Shown in pieces: positions 1-9,800 of a stretch of 64,000 nt of DNA. The notes below the pieces were generated by a model that saw only the letters and a list, made by a program, of their open reading frames with translations, was not told the origin of the DNA and ran no database searches. The position numbers and the translations under genes are program-made. Within the stretch, counting starts at the first letter, position 1, and the number at the start of each line of letters is the position of its first letter. Origin of the DNA: Symbiodinium natans (taxonomy: Eukaryota; Sar; Dinophyceae; Suessiales; Symbiodiniaceae); assembly GCA_905221605.1 (NCBI GenBank), contig CAJNDS010002728.1, positions 186,001 through 250,000 of the forward strand. The letters run 5' to 3'.

Positions 1-672
1 TAAAAATAATCCTCTTGACTCCTAAAGAAGGGGAACGTATGAAACATCTCCGGGGCCTACCCAGCTTGATAAATCTGAGTCTGTCCAACACTGGTCTGTC
101 TCATCTGAAAGCGGCACCGACACTCCTAGGCCAATGCCCCAAAACCCAACGCAATCAAAGGCCCAAACCCTCAACCGCCTAAACCCCCTAAAGCGCAAAC
201 AAAAACGCCTAAACCCTGAACCTTGAACTCCAAACCCCAAACCCTAAACCCTAAACCCCAAACCCTAAACCCCAAACCCTGGAAGGGTCGCCAAAAACAG
301 TTTGGGCTGGCTGCCGACTCTCCTAAACCCTTGCCTCCGAGGCCTGTGACAAATATTTATATATCGGGTCCCTTGTGAACCCAAGTTCTGGGTTTAGGGT
401 TTAGGGTTTAGGGTTTAGGGTTTAGGGGGAAAAATGTCCCAAAAGCCAACCTAGTTTCGTGCCCAGAACTCTGAGGGGCTGGAGGTTGAGGGTTTTGAGG
501 GTTTTGAGGGTTTTGAGGGCTTCGGATTTTTAGGGTTTTGAGGGTGTAGGAGTTTAGGGTTTGAGGGTTTGAGGGTTCAGAGGGTTTTGAGGGTTTTGAG
601 GGTTTTGAGGGTTTAGGAGTGTAGGCTTTTGGCTTTTGGGGCTTCGGGCATCTGAGTCTGGGACTTCCAGGG

Positions 673-871
673 CCTAAACCCTAAACCCTAAACCCTAAAC
701 CCTAAACCCTAAACCCTAAACCCTAAACCCTAAACCCTAAACCCTAAACCCTAAACCCTAAACCTAAACCATAAACCCTAAACCCTAAACCCTAAACCCT
801 AAACCCTAAACCCTAAACCCTATAAACCCTAAACCCTAAACCCTAAACCCTAAACCCTAAACCCTAAACCC
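673..871. repeat. CCCTAAA array
   Basis: About 28 copies, with two slipped units (cctaaaccataaa; ccctataaa). Confidence 0.97.
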
Positions 872-1045
872 TAGACCCAGAACTTTATCCGCGCGATCCC
901 TGAAGCTTATAGACGGTGACTCCCAACCTTCAAGCTTCTTCCCCCAAACAGTTAAGGAGGGCTCCTGCCTCTCTACCCAATTTCCTGAGGCCTCCGTCCT
1001 CTAGCCCTAAACCCTAAACCCTAAACCCTAAACCCTAAACCCTCC

Positions 1046-1225
1046 TTTGATTCAGCTTGCGGAGTCAAACTCATCATGAGCCGGGAAAACAGCGAGACAG
1101 CCCCGATCCATTCTGACCGGTGTTCCAAGCCCCAAAAGCACCAACTCTTTTCTGTAGGACGGGCCGCTCGAAAGGAGACCTTTCGGACAATCTCCGGATG
1201 CAGTGTTGCTGAAAGGGTTCACTAC
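1046..1225 (+). CDS. candidate exon island
   Basis: 60 open codons (FDSACGVKLIMSRENSETAP at the start, SGCSVAERVHY at the end) between two CCCTAAA arrays. Not recognised. A chance open frame is possible in GC-rich DNA. Confidence 0.4.
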
Positions 1226-1294
1226 CCTAAACCCTAAACCCTAAACCCTAAACCCTAAACCCTAAACCCAAAGCCCTCAACCCTAAACCGTAGA

Positions 1295-1396
1295 CACTAC
1301 ACTGGGCCCCTACACGTGGACCTCATCTGCATGAGCCCGGACCTTGCCCCCCGGAAGTTTCTGAGCGGCATGCTCGATTGGCATGATGAGCTTGGG
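1295..1396 (+). CDS. candidate exon island
   Basis: 34 codons, HYTGPLHVDLICMSPDLAPR then LSGMLDWHDELG, stopping at GGG TAG. It ends at a possible GT donor (CTTGG|GTAGTCC). It is in the same genomic frame as the 1046-1225 island and could belong to the same gene. Confidence 0.4.
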
Positions 1397-1435
1397 TAGT
1401 CCTATGGCACATATACCCTAAATACTAAATACTAT

Positions 1436-1565
1436 AACCCTAAACCCTAAACCCTAAACCCTAAACCCTATGTTTAGGGTTCAAGTGCCGCAAGCGGGGT
1501 TTAGGGTTTAGGGTTTAGGGTCCGGGTTTAGGGTTTAGGGTTTAGGGTTTAGGGTTTACGGTTTA
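1436..1565. repeat. CCCTAAA array turning into TTTAGGG
   Basis: CCCTAAA copies to 1470, then TTTAGGG to 1565 with a 20-bp interruption. Confidence 0.9.
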
Positions 1566-1600
1566 GGAGCCCTTGCGAGCAGCCACACGCGCACGCGTTC

Positions 1601-1945
1601 ATGGGAGTGGGTCGTTTGATCGACGCCCATGTCTCAACTGCTATAGCAGATGCCGTGGCGGACGCCTGTGTCTCAACTGCTACAGCAGATGCCGTGGCGT
1701 GCGCATCCCTCTCCACCTACCACGTTCCTGGGGTTTCCGGTTTCAGGACTGTAGTGTTGAGGCGCTTCTCTTTTCAAAAGACAACCGTCCTAAATACTCT
1801 TCTTGTGCTCCCGAAGGGTGCAGGTTTGGACAACTCTCTCTCTCTCTCACACACACAAACACGAGCACACAAACGACGCGATGCCTTCAACATCGGTAAC
1901 TATTCCCTTCCGCGTAAGAAGGTGTCAGGCGAGGTGATCCCATAG
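1601..1945 (+). CDS. open frame with a 13-residue duplication
   Basis: 114 codons from an ATG. Positions 1622-1699 are two tandem 39-bp copies encoding DAHVSTAIADAVA and DACVSTATADAVA; the two differ at three nucleotides only. Downstream it runs through a CT/CA-rich stretch. A second frame (1573-1899) is also open. Confidence 0.3.
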   Translation: MGVGRLIDAHVSTAIADAVADACVSTATADAVACASLSTYHVPGVSGFRTVVLRRFSFQKTTVLNTLLVLPKGAGLDNSLSLSHTQTRAHKRRDAFNIGNYSLPRKKVSGEVIP

Positions 1946-2484
1946 CTGTCGCGTCAAATGCAGCCCCTGCCCAGTCTTAACAGCCAAAGGACTTCTGACA
2001 TGGCATCGGACGGGCTTGGGGCCGAGGTGGCATTGTTTTCTTCGGGTATACGGTTGAGCTGGCATCGGGCGGTGCACAGCTTTCCGGGCATATGCAGGAC
2101 ATAGGGTTTAAGGTTTAGGGAAGCTTTCAGAACTTGCACCATGTGCTCATGTTGATCCCTCGTGAAGCCGGGCGACAGTTTCTTTTTGACAATGCGCTCG
2201 CGTCCTGTAAACCAACTCCAAACCCCGCTCAAGGGCTACGCCGCACATAGGTTGTAGCTCGGACTCGGGGGCACCCTCTAGTGCAGTCTTGCTCAGTGTC
2301 TTGGCACGAGGGCGATGTGCATGTCCAAAACTCGCGCTTGCACCCAAAAGCACAGAAAAAATGAAGAAACACATACTACCCACCCACTCTCCAAAACATA
2401 AGCAGAAGGTAGAGTCATTTCGGAAAAAGTATCTAAAAGAAATGCAGTAGTCCTAAACCCGAAACCCTAAACCCTAAACCTTAA

Positions 2485-2598
2485 ATGCCCCAAACTTACT
2501 CGGAGAGGGGCGCGCCTGGCGGCGCCAATGGGTTCTTGCAATCGCTCATGGGGCTCTTGCAGGCAGCCGATTCGGCCCCACAGGCTACGAAGGTTTAG
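2485..2598 (+). CDS. candidate small ORF or exon
   Basis: ATG to TAG, 37 residues: MPQTYSERGAPGGANGFLQS then LMGLLQAADSAPQATKV. The end AAG|GTTTAG would also serve as a splice donor. Amphipathic helix-like second half. Family unknown. Confidence 0.4.
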   Translation: MPQTYSERGAPGGANGFLQSLMGLLQAADSAPQATKV

Positions 2599-3020
2599 AA
2601 CTTATAGGGCTGATAGGGTTTACAGGGTTTGTAGGTTTTTAGGGTTTATAGGATTTGTTTAGGGTTTAGGGTTGTTAGGGTTTATAGGGTTTACAGGGTT
2701 TGTAGGGTTTATGGGGTTTATAGGATTTGTAGGGTTTACAGGGCTTCTAGGGCTTATTTATAGGGCTTATTGGCTTATAGGGTTTACAGGGTTTGTAGGG
2801 TTTGTAGGGTTTGCAGGGTTTAGAGGGATCATAGGATCTATAGGGTTTATAGGATTTATAGGGCTTATAGGGCTTAAAAGGGTTTATAGGGTTTATAGGG
2901 TTTACAGGGTTTACAGGATCTAAGGGTCACGGGTCACTGTGTTCAAGGTATCGGTGTCCTGAGAAGCTGTCACTGAAGTAGCCACCTACTCAAAGCAAAC
3001 CGAAACCTTACAGAAGGGAG

Positions 3021-3103
3021 CTAGGGTTTAGGGTTTAGGGTTTAGGGTTTAGGGTTTAGGGTTTAGGGTTAGGGTTTAGGGTTTAGGGTTTAGGGTTTAG
3101 GGT
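3021..3103. repeat. TTTAGGG array
   Basis: About 12 copies with one 6-bp unit. Confidence 0.95.
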
Positions 3104-3242
3104 CCAGCAAGAATGTGCTAAGCGGGGGTTCTGGAGTCCCCTGCCCGTTTAGGGTTTGTAGGGATCAGGGTTGCTTGGGCGCAGACTTGGGGGGAAGCTC
3201 TAGACTCGAATACCTCCCAGCCCACAGAGACCCTAAACCCTA

Positions 3243-4201
3243 AGGGCTGATGTATATCCCCCCCCCTACTTTTTGTAGATGTTCTACACTACTCCACACA
3301 ATCGTCCAAGAGTGCAAGGACGGTATGTGACTCGTTTTTTCCTGTTTGCGTGCGTGAAGACTGCCTTCCCCTTGCCGACATCCATTGCTCGACTAAGAGC
3401 TTCCGAAATCTACTTTCTGTCTTACTGGCTTGAGTTTGGAAAAATCACACACTATATATGCTGACGCCATGAAGTTGCATCCTCATGTTATCCTACCATG
3501 CATAAAACGCAACAAACCACAGGCCATACATAACAATCTCCAGGTCACAGCCGCAGTGCAGTCGAGAGACCTCGCAGGCATAATTAATCCAGGACGACTA
3601 CCAATATTGAATATTGAAAAAAAAGTTCAATATTCAATACCGGGCAGAATCCAAGATCCAAGATCCAAGATGCCCAGGGACTCTTGGGGGGCAATCTTGG
3701 ATACCACCCCCGGGCCCGGTATCCAAGATTGCCCCCCAAGAGTCCCTGGGCATCTTGGATCTTGGATCTTGGATTCCCACCCAATATTGAATATTGAAAA
3801 AAAAGTTCAATATTCAATATCGGGCAGAATCCAAGATCCAAGATCCAAGATGCCCAGGGACTCTTGGGGGGCAATCTTGGATACCACCCCCGGGCCCGGT
3901 ATCCAAGATTGCCTCCCAAAAGTGTCTGGGCATCTTGGATCTTGGATTCCCACCCAATATTGAATATTGAAAAAAAGTTCAATATTCAATATTGGTTGCT
4001 AGAAGGCTCAATCCCTTACAGGCTCAATCCCTTACATCTGAACACGGTTATCTTCAAGAATGCAAGTCCCTTAGACATTAATAGGGTTTTGTGGTTTAGG
4101 GTTAAAGGTTTAGGGTTTGAGAAAACTTAGCATTCAAACTTAACAGAGGCAAATCCTCACGATTGGCTAAAAAAGCAGGGGGGGGGGATATACACGTACC
4201 C
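3243..4201. mobile_element. non-autonomous Merlin-like element (deletion derivative)
   Basis: Starts ggctgatgtatatcccccccc and ends in the inverse (gggggggggatatacacgtaccc, 4179-4201), giving imperfect terminal inverted repeats of about 35 bp that include 'cttttt.tag'. Positions 3243-3360 match 4207-4281 joined directly to 4878-4919 of the next copy, i.e. the transposase part (about 595 bp) is missing. Its interior instead carries the palindromic tandem repeat. Confidence 0.5.
3601..3993. repeat. tandem palindrome array
   Basis: Two tandem units (180 and 173 bp) plus a partial third. Each unit has an AT hairpin (aatattgaatattgaa/ttcaatattcaata) and a GC hairpin. In unit 1 the GC hairpin is a perfect 58-bp inverted repeat (3648-3705 with 3718-3775) around a 12-base loop containing CCCGGG. 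The arms carry 7-bp subrepeats (ccaagat). Unit 2 differs by a few substitutions and a 7-bp deletion. Confidence 0.9.
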
Positions 4202-4206
4202 AACCC

Positions 4207-4919
4207 GGGCTGATGTATATCCCCCCCCCCCTACTTTTTGTAGATGTTCTACACTACTCCACGCAATCGTCCAAGAGTGCAAGCAAACATAGTTCAGGAC
4301 GAGGCACCTTGGCTGTCGCATAAAAGCATGCCGAGCGACTAACCCTTACACACAAGTGGCTTTTGGAGCTTCGCAAAACCCCATGACCACATCTGCCGGC
4401 CGGAGTCTTTTGTTCCCCGGAGCCAGAATACACTCTGTGCCAGAACCCGCCCGTTTGGGTTTGAAACACTAGACATTTATGCTCATGAGATTGTTCGCAC
4501 AAGGCCGCCATTCGACATGGCGAGACCGCGAAAAACATCAAGCATATTGTCCCCCACATTAATGTAGAACACGTACTCATCCATCTCATGAGCATCAATA
4601 TGGAGCTTGCCATACCTGGCACGAGACCATGCCTTTAGCCTGCTGTTCTCGCTTTCAGCATCATTGGTGTGGAACCCTGTCACACGATCCCGGAACCATT
4701 TCTCATGGTTTACAGGGGGAGCACATTTGTACCCCAAAGCGTTCACGGCCTTGTTAGTTGCAGCCCACCCATCAAAAACGAGATAGCTGCCCTTTACCAC
4801 CCTAGACTGTACAGTTGCACTCATTTCCTGAAATCCACGAGGTTTTCCTTGGCTTGCTTGAGAGCTGCGGGGAAGAAGACGGTATGTGACTCGTTTTTTC
4901 CTGTTTGCGTGCGTGAAGA
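4207..4919. mobile_element. Merlin-like element with transposase, cut by the gap
   Basis: Left end gggctgatgtatatcccccccccc is identical in design to the element beginning at 3243 and lies 6 bp after the end of that element. It contains the transposase fragment. The right end is lost in the N run. Confidence 0.5.
4483..4824 (-). CDS. Merlin/IS1595-type (ISXO2-like) transposase fragment
   Basis: 113 codons matching the C-terminal half of the ISXO2-like DDE transposase domain from memory of the family: SYLVFDGW (second catalytic Asp at residue 18), GYKCAPPVNHEKWF, then FHTNDAESENSRLKAW, which is the HTN..E signature with the likely catalytic Glu at residue 57, and DEYVFYINVGD. The first catalytic Asp is missing. 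It would lie upstream, where another frame reads ALKQAKENLVDFRK before the sequence runs into the assembly gap. The protein would cut and paste its element through terminal inverted repeats. Probably a decayed or split copy. Confidence 0.65.
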   Translation of the reverse strand: MSATVQSRVVKGSYLVFDGWAATNKAVNALGYKCAPPVNHEKWFRDRVTGFHTNDAESENSRLKAWSRARYGKLHIDAHEMDEYVFYINVGDNMLDVFRGLAMSNGGLVRTIS

Positions 4920-5019
4920 NNNNNNNNNNNNNNNNNNNNNNNNNNNNNNNNNNNNNNNNNNNNNNNNNNNNNNNNNNNNNNNNNNNNNNNNNNNNNNNNN
5001 NNNNNNNNNNNNNNNNNNN
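4920..5019. other. assembly gap (100 N)
   Basis: A run of exactly 100 N followed by a long C run (5020-5035). A scaffold gap of conventional size, so the true distance is unknown. Confidence 0.99.
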
Positions 5020-5044
5020 CCCCCCCCCCCCCCCCGGCCCCCCG

Positions 5045-5125
5045 CCCTAAACCCTAAACCCTAAACCCCTAAACCCTAAACCCTAAACCCTAAACCCTAA
5101 ACCCTAAACCCTAAACCCTAAACCA
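5045..5125. repeat. CCCTAAA array
   Basis: About 11 copies beginning right after the gap and a C run. Confidence 0.95.
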
Positions 5126-5126
5126 C

Positions 5127-5213
5127 ATCCCCTTGCGCTCCTGGCGTGATGGCGCGGCCATTGAGAGCGCAGGGCACGTTGCTGAGGCTTTGTCCGCCTG
5201 CACATCGGTGCAG
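5127..5213 (+). CDS. candidate exon island
   Basis: 29 codons, IPLRSWRDGAAIESAGHVAE then ALSACTSVQ, helix-like. CCCTAAA array to its left and TTTAGGG array to its right. Confidence 0.45.
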
Positions 5214-5366
5214 GGTCAGGGGTCGGGGGTTTAGGGTTTAGGGTTTAGGGTTTAGGGTTTAGGGTTTAGGGTGTAGGGTGTAGGGTGTAGGGTTTAGGGT
5301 TTAGGGTTTAAGGTTCGGGGAGAATTCGAGGGTGTAGGGGGCCCAAAGGCTCCCAAAGCCTACTGA

Positions 5367-5458
5367 TTGCTTAAGAACCCCCCAGCAATTAAACATGTTC
5401 TTCCTTGTAAGGGTAATATAGGGATTAGTGTTTTTTTCTCTTCTGGGGTTCTTACGCA
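5367..5458. mobile_element. family-7 MITE-like element
   Basis: Ends TTGCTTAAGAACCCCCCAG and CTGGGGTTCTTACGCAAAG are inverted repeats. The interior 'gttcttccttgtaagggtaatat' matches 63745-63780. Confidence 0.5.
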
Positions 5459-5770
5459 AAGTGGCAAAACACAGAGGGTTTAGGGGCCTTGAGAAGTGAT
5501 GTTCGGAGCCGGAGGGCGTGCTACTGGAAAGCCAACTTGCGGGCTGTGGGTTTTGGGGTTTAGGGTGATTTTCAGACTCCCCCCCTTCAAAGAATCAGAA
5601 ATTCAAAGAAAGAACACGAAAAAATGCGAATAGAAAGCGCCCTCAACCCCTCATGGCTTCAACCTCTCAACCCCTAAACCCCTAAGGTCTCAACTCTCAA
5701 CCTCCCCCCCTCCCCCCCCTCCCCCCCCCACCCCCCCCAAACCCCTTCAATCCTCAATCTCAAGCTTTGC

Positions 5771-5854
5771 ATTGAGCCTGCGGATTGTGCCGAAACCTGG
5801 CGCATCATCATGCAGCGGTCCTTAACAGCAAGGGGCGAGCTCCGAGAAAGGGGC
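5771..5854 (+). CDS. candidate exon island
   Basis: 28 codons: IEPADCAETWRIIMQRSLTA then RGELRERG, running directly into the TTTAGGG array at 5857. Confidence 0.4.
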
Positions 5855-5856
5855 TT

Positions 5857-5970
5857 AGGTTTAGGGTTTAGGGTTTAGGGTTTAGGGTTTAGGGTTTAGG
5901 GTTTAGGGTTTAGGGTTTAGGGTTTAGGGTTTAGGGTTTAGGGTTTAGGGTTTAGGGTTTAGGGTTTAGG
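5857..5970. repeat. TTTAGGG array
   Basis: About 16 perfect copies. Confidence 0.97.
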
Positions 5971-6142
5971 GGGGCTGTTGCTCTTCTGCTTTTTGTCGTT
6001 GTTGGGCAGGGGTTTAGGCGTCAGGGTGTATATGAACCCTAAGCCCTTTCAACCCTAAACCCTGATTAAACCCTAAACCCTGAACCCTAAACCCTCAACC
6101 CTCAACCCTGAACCCTGAACCCTAAACCCTAAACCCTAAACC

Positions 6143-6247
6143 CTACCCGGCCAAGGCCCAGACCAGCTCCGCAGTGAGGTTGGCGACCTCTACCGCGTCC
6201 TCGACAGCTTTCGAGGGGCGCTGGTATCCGCCGGTACCTGCTGTGGG
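6143..6247 (+). CDS. candidate exon island
   Basis: 35 codons containing GPDQLRSEVGDLYRVLDSFR and then GALVSAG, with coiled-coil-like spacing. It follows a CCCTAAA tract and precedes TTTAGGG variants. Confidence 0.45.
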
Positions 6248-6373
6248 TTTAGGGTTTCGGGTTTCGGGTTAGGATTTCAAGGGCTTAGGGTTTAAGGTTT
6301 AGGGTTTACGGTTTAGGGCTTAGGGTTTATGAGGTGTAGGGTGAAGGGTTTAGGGTTCAGGGTTTAGGGTCTG

Positions 6374-6580
6374 GTGTTCATGGGTTCCGGGCTTAGGGTT
6401 GTAGCTGTTATGAGAAATCCGAGTATGACAGGCATGGCAACGAGACCCTCTCGTAGAACAAGACCTTCCCACCTGTTTGTTTGCTCACCGACCGTTATGT
6501 CCACGAGTCTCGAAAATTTCGCCCTTTTGAGGCAGCATCATGATACAGCCCCCTGCCCGCAAGGTACAAACCCAAAACCC
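6374..6580 (+). CDS. open frame, unknown
   Basis: About 68 codons. The central part (VMRNPSMTGMATRPSRRTRP, then SPTVMSTSLENFALLRQHHD) is free of telomere motif and reads as protein. Both ends are formed by repeat sequence, so only about 6405-6560 is likely meaningful. Confidence 0.3.
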
Positions 6581-6975
6581 TAAACCCAAAATCCCTGGGC
6601 ACCCTACACTCCATAAACCCTAAACAACCCTAAACCCCAGAGCCCCTAACAAAAAAGTTCAAGACCTGGTAACCACGAGCAAGCCCTCAAACCCCCGAAT
6701 TGTATTGGCCCGAACTGTATTGACCCTAGACCCACCCTAGACCCACCCCAAACCCCAAACCCCGTAAACCCCGAACCAACAACCCTAAACCCTCAACCCA
6801 AAACCCTAACACACCCTCCAGCCCCAAGAGGAACCCGAAATCCTAAACCCTAAAATCCTGGGAGCCCTCCGCCCTAAACCCACGCAACACCCTCAACCCC
6901 GTAAACCCCAAACCCCAAACCCTCAAGGGTTTAGGGTTTAGGGTTTAGGGTTTAGGGTTTAGGGTTTAGGGCCCT

Positions 6976-7083
6976 ATAGCAAAACCTCCGAACGATCGGC
7001 CTCCTCCTTTGCCAGAGCCTGGGGACACGGGCGACGTCGGCGCCTGGTTGATCGACACTGGAACCACCCCGCGCCCCGGGGGG
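6976..7083 (+). CDS. candidate exon island with a DTGT motif
   Basis: 36 codons: PPPLPEPGDTGDVGAWLIDT followed by GTTPRPGG. Hydrophobic residues before D-T-G-T resemble the active-site loop of aspartic proteases, but 36 codons are too few to decide. Left and right flanks are telomere-like. Confidence 0.35.
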
Positions 7084-7102
7084 TTGGGTTTTTGAGGGTT
7101 TT

Positions 7103-7202
7103 GGGATGAGATTACAGTCCTTAATCGGGATGATGGTACCACCCCCTACTATAATACTATAATCCCCATTAAGGACTGTCAGAAAAAAAGGGGGAACATC
7201 CC
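7103..7202. mobile_element. family-1 MITE-like hairpin element
   Basis: Inverted ends. The right arm is attaaggactgtcag...gggggaacatccc and the left arm is degenerate (gggatgagattacagtccttaat). See 60724-60820 for the best copy. Confidence 0.45.
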
Positions 7203-7852
7203 AAGTCTTGGGGTATTGTTTAGGGCTGTGGACTTTAGGGTTCGGGGCTTAGGACTTAGGGCTTTGGGATTTTTGGGGCTTTGGATTCTTCGGGGTCAGG
7301 CTACCTACAAGTTTCTGGACATCTTGGGTTGTTCTTAGGTTGTTGCAGCGGAAGGGTCGACTTGGAAGCCCTTTTGACTTAGTAAGTCTGCTTAGAGCCT
7401 CCTAGAAACCATTAAATACTAAGTCAGAAAAGAGCTTCCAAATAAACCCTAAACCCTAAACCCTAAACCCTGAACCCTCAACCTTGAACCCTGAACCCTA
7501 AACCCTCTCACTGGTACGGCCTAGGGCTTCAGTGCTTCAGATGTTTGTGTTTCGGGTGCAGGTCAGAGTCTCGAGACCCAAAAGTCCGAACAGGTACAAA
7601 GTAAGGGATTCAACCCTGAACTCTTAAAGCCTAAACCCGAAACCCGAAACACTAAACCCTGACCCGAATTAAGCCCTAAACCCACGTAACAACAGGCCCA
7701 GGGGGTGTCAGTCGATTGCGAACTTCGATCGCTGCAGGAATGTGTCGATCTCCAAAGCACTAAACCACCTTGCGGAAACTTGCCTGGACACTTCTAAACC
7801 CTAAGCCCTTAACTCTAACCCTCAATACCTCTAAGGCCCCTCAGTCTCAAAC

Positions 7853-7975
7853 ATGTTCAACCCCCTTAAGAAATTCCACAAGCTTCTTGTGTGTAGTTCT
7901 CCATATGTGGTTCCTTCTTTGGGTCCCGAGATAGTTCGGGACCTGATTAAACGGGACCTCCAAAAGGGACCCTAA
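7853..7975 (+). CDS. small ORF, unknown
   Basis: ATG to TAA, 40 residues: MFNPLKKFHKLLVCSSPYVV then LGPEIVRDLIKRDLQKGP. The opposite strand (8056-7847) is open for 69 codons (MQRTGPSSTGAAWHAISRAL...KKLVEFLKGVEHV), so at most one of the two is real. Confidence 0.25.
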   Translation: MFNPLKKFHKLLVCSSPYVVPSLGPEIVRDLIKRDLQKGP

Positions 7976-8357
7976 TCTAAAAAACCTACCCTGGCGCAAA
8001 GCCCTTGAAATTGCATGCCAAGCTGCCCCGGTCGAAGAAGGCCCCGTGCGCTGCATGGGCCTGTTCTCTGAGAGGCATCAGGACAGCGTTCCCGTAAACC
8101 ATACTTAGTAGGGTCTATACGTGGAAGCTGTTTTCACTTAGTGGGTAGGGGTAGTGAGGTGGGATATGGGGATTACATATATATATATATATATATATAT
8201 TCATGGGTTTCTAGGGGTGACTAAGTAGACTTACTAGGTCAAAAGAGGGTCTAGAAAAGGGCAACACCCTGAGGATCCTCAAGGCCCACACCCCCTCCAA
8301 AAAACTTCACAACATCAGTCCCCACAAAACTAAACCCGAAGTCAATCTGTAAAGCCC

Positions 8358-8531
8358 AAACCCTAACCCTAAACCCTAAACCCTAAACCCTAAACCCTAA
8401 ACCCTAAACCCTAAACCCTAAACCCTAAACCCTAAACCCTAAACCCTAACCCGTAACCCGTAACCCCTAACCCCTAACCCCTAACCCCTAAACCCTAAAC
8501 CCTAAACCCTAAACCCTAAACCCTAAACCCA
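8358..8531. repeat. CCCTAAA array with CCCGTAA and CCCCTAA blocks
   Basis: Canonical copies, then 8446-8487 variant units (taacccg, taacccc), then canonical again. Confidence 0.95.
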
Positions 8532-8534
8532 GCA

Positions 8535-8651
8535 ATGGCAACCTCTAAAAAGAGCCTTGGCGACTCCGCGCGCTCTCCGGGGGGCGCCGCCGGGGAGGTC
8601 TGGCGATTCCAAGGCGAGGGCCGCGTTCCTTGCCTGGGCGGCAGAGAAGCC
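8535..8651 (+). CDS. candidate exon, Gly-rich, ATG start
   Basis: 39 codons from an ATG: MATSKKSLGDSARSPGGAAG then EVWRFQGEGRVPCLGG. The second half resembles the 9522-9608 island (GAGGEICRFHGAGRCLG), suggesting a repeated exon. CCCTAAA arrays on both sides. Confidence 0.4.
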
Positions 8652-8708
8652 CTAAACCCTAAACCCTAAACCCTAAACCCTAAACCCTAAACCCTAAACC
8701 CTAAACCC
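8649..8708. repeat. CCCTAAA array
   Basis: About 8 copies directly after the 8535 island. Confidence 0.95.
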
Positions 8709-9521
8709 TCAAGCCTAAACCTTCAGCCCTAAAGCCCAAACCCCAAGCCGTAAACCCTAAACCCTAAACCTGAACCCTAAACCCAACCATTAGGGCGCGG
8801 GGGCTTAGGGCTTCGGGCTTCATAACAAACAAAATAAATAGATAGATAGATATATATATATATATATATGTACATATGATCGGCACATTGTTAGGGGTGG
8901 GGGGGGTTCCGACCACTAGAGCAACTAGGGCCCCCCTATCGGGGGGTTTGCAGAATAAGTGTTGCATTGCTGCGGGCGTGTGAGGGGGTACCCAAATCGG
9001 GGAAATGCCCTTGTATGGTTTTCGATTGGAAGCTGAACGTGTTCAATTCCTTTTGGGTGGCAAGGAAGTGCAAATAACACTGAGTTAGGTGAGCAGGACG
9101 AACCCCTCAGCCCTAAACCCTCAACCCAAACCCTAAACCCTAAACCCTTAAACCACCAAACAACTTGTAAGGAGTATTGCTTAGTGAGAACGGCACTTGA
9201 TTGATTAAACAGAAGCCATCCAATAACAAGAAGAAGTTGAAGAGGTTTAGGGTTCAGGGTTTAGGGGTTTAGGAGTTTCTTTACCCTTTTAATCATCATC
9301 ATTTACCAGAGGTGCTATGTCACTCAAGTCACAACCACCCTAAAGCCCTAAACCCCTAAACCCGAAACCCCTAAACCCAAACCCCTAAACCCTAAACCCC
9401 TGAACCCCTGAACCCCTAAACCCCTAAACCCTAAAGCCCTTAACCCCTTAACCCCTAAACCCCTAGACCCCTAGACCCCTAAACCCTAAACCCTAAACCC
9501 TAAACCCTAAACCCTAGAAAT

Positions 9522-9608
9522 TCTGCTCTTGGTCTCGGCCGCTGTGGCTCTGCGGGCGCCGGGGGTGAGATCTGTCGATTCCACGGCGCCGGGCGTTGCC
9601 TCGGTAGG
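9522..9608 (+). CDS. candidate exon related to 8535-8651
   Basis: 29 codons: SALGLGRCGSAGAGGEICRF then HGAGRCLGR. Left flank is CCCTAAA, right flank the long TTTAGGG array. Confidence 0.35.
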
Positions 9609-9800
9609 GTTTAGGGTTTAGGGTTTAGGGTTTAGGGTTTAGGGTTTAGGGTTTAGGGTTTAGGGTTTAGGGTTTAGGGTTTAGGGTTTAGGGTTTAGGG
9701 TTTAGGGTTTATGTTTTAGGGTTTAGGGTTTAGGGTTTAGGGTTTAGGGTTTAGGGTTTAGGGTTTAGGGTTTAGGGTTTAGGGTTTAGGGTTTAGGGTT
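9606..9800. repeat. TTTAGGG array, longest in this orientation
   Basis: About 28 copies, one TTTATGT unit. Confidence 0.97.

Noticed and set aside
673-871. Chromosome end (true telomere)
   Set aside because: Arrays continue in both orientations through all 64 kb with unique DNA and genes between them; no terminal uniform array is present.
2672-2923. Gly/Phe-rich 83-codon frame
   Set aside because: Simply TTTATAGGG-type repeats read in frame.
3430-3982. Overlapping frames of up to 177 codons on both strands
   Set aside because: They translate the palindromic tandem repeat, giving the same peptide blocks on both strands.
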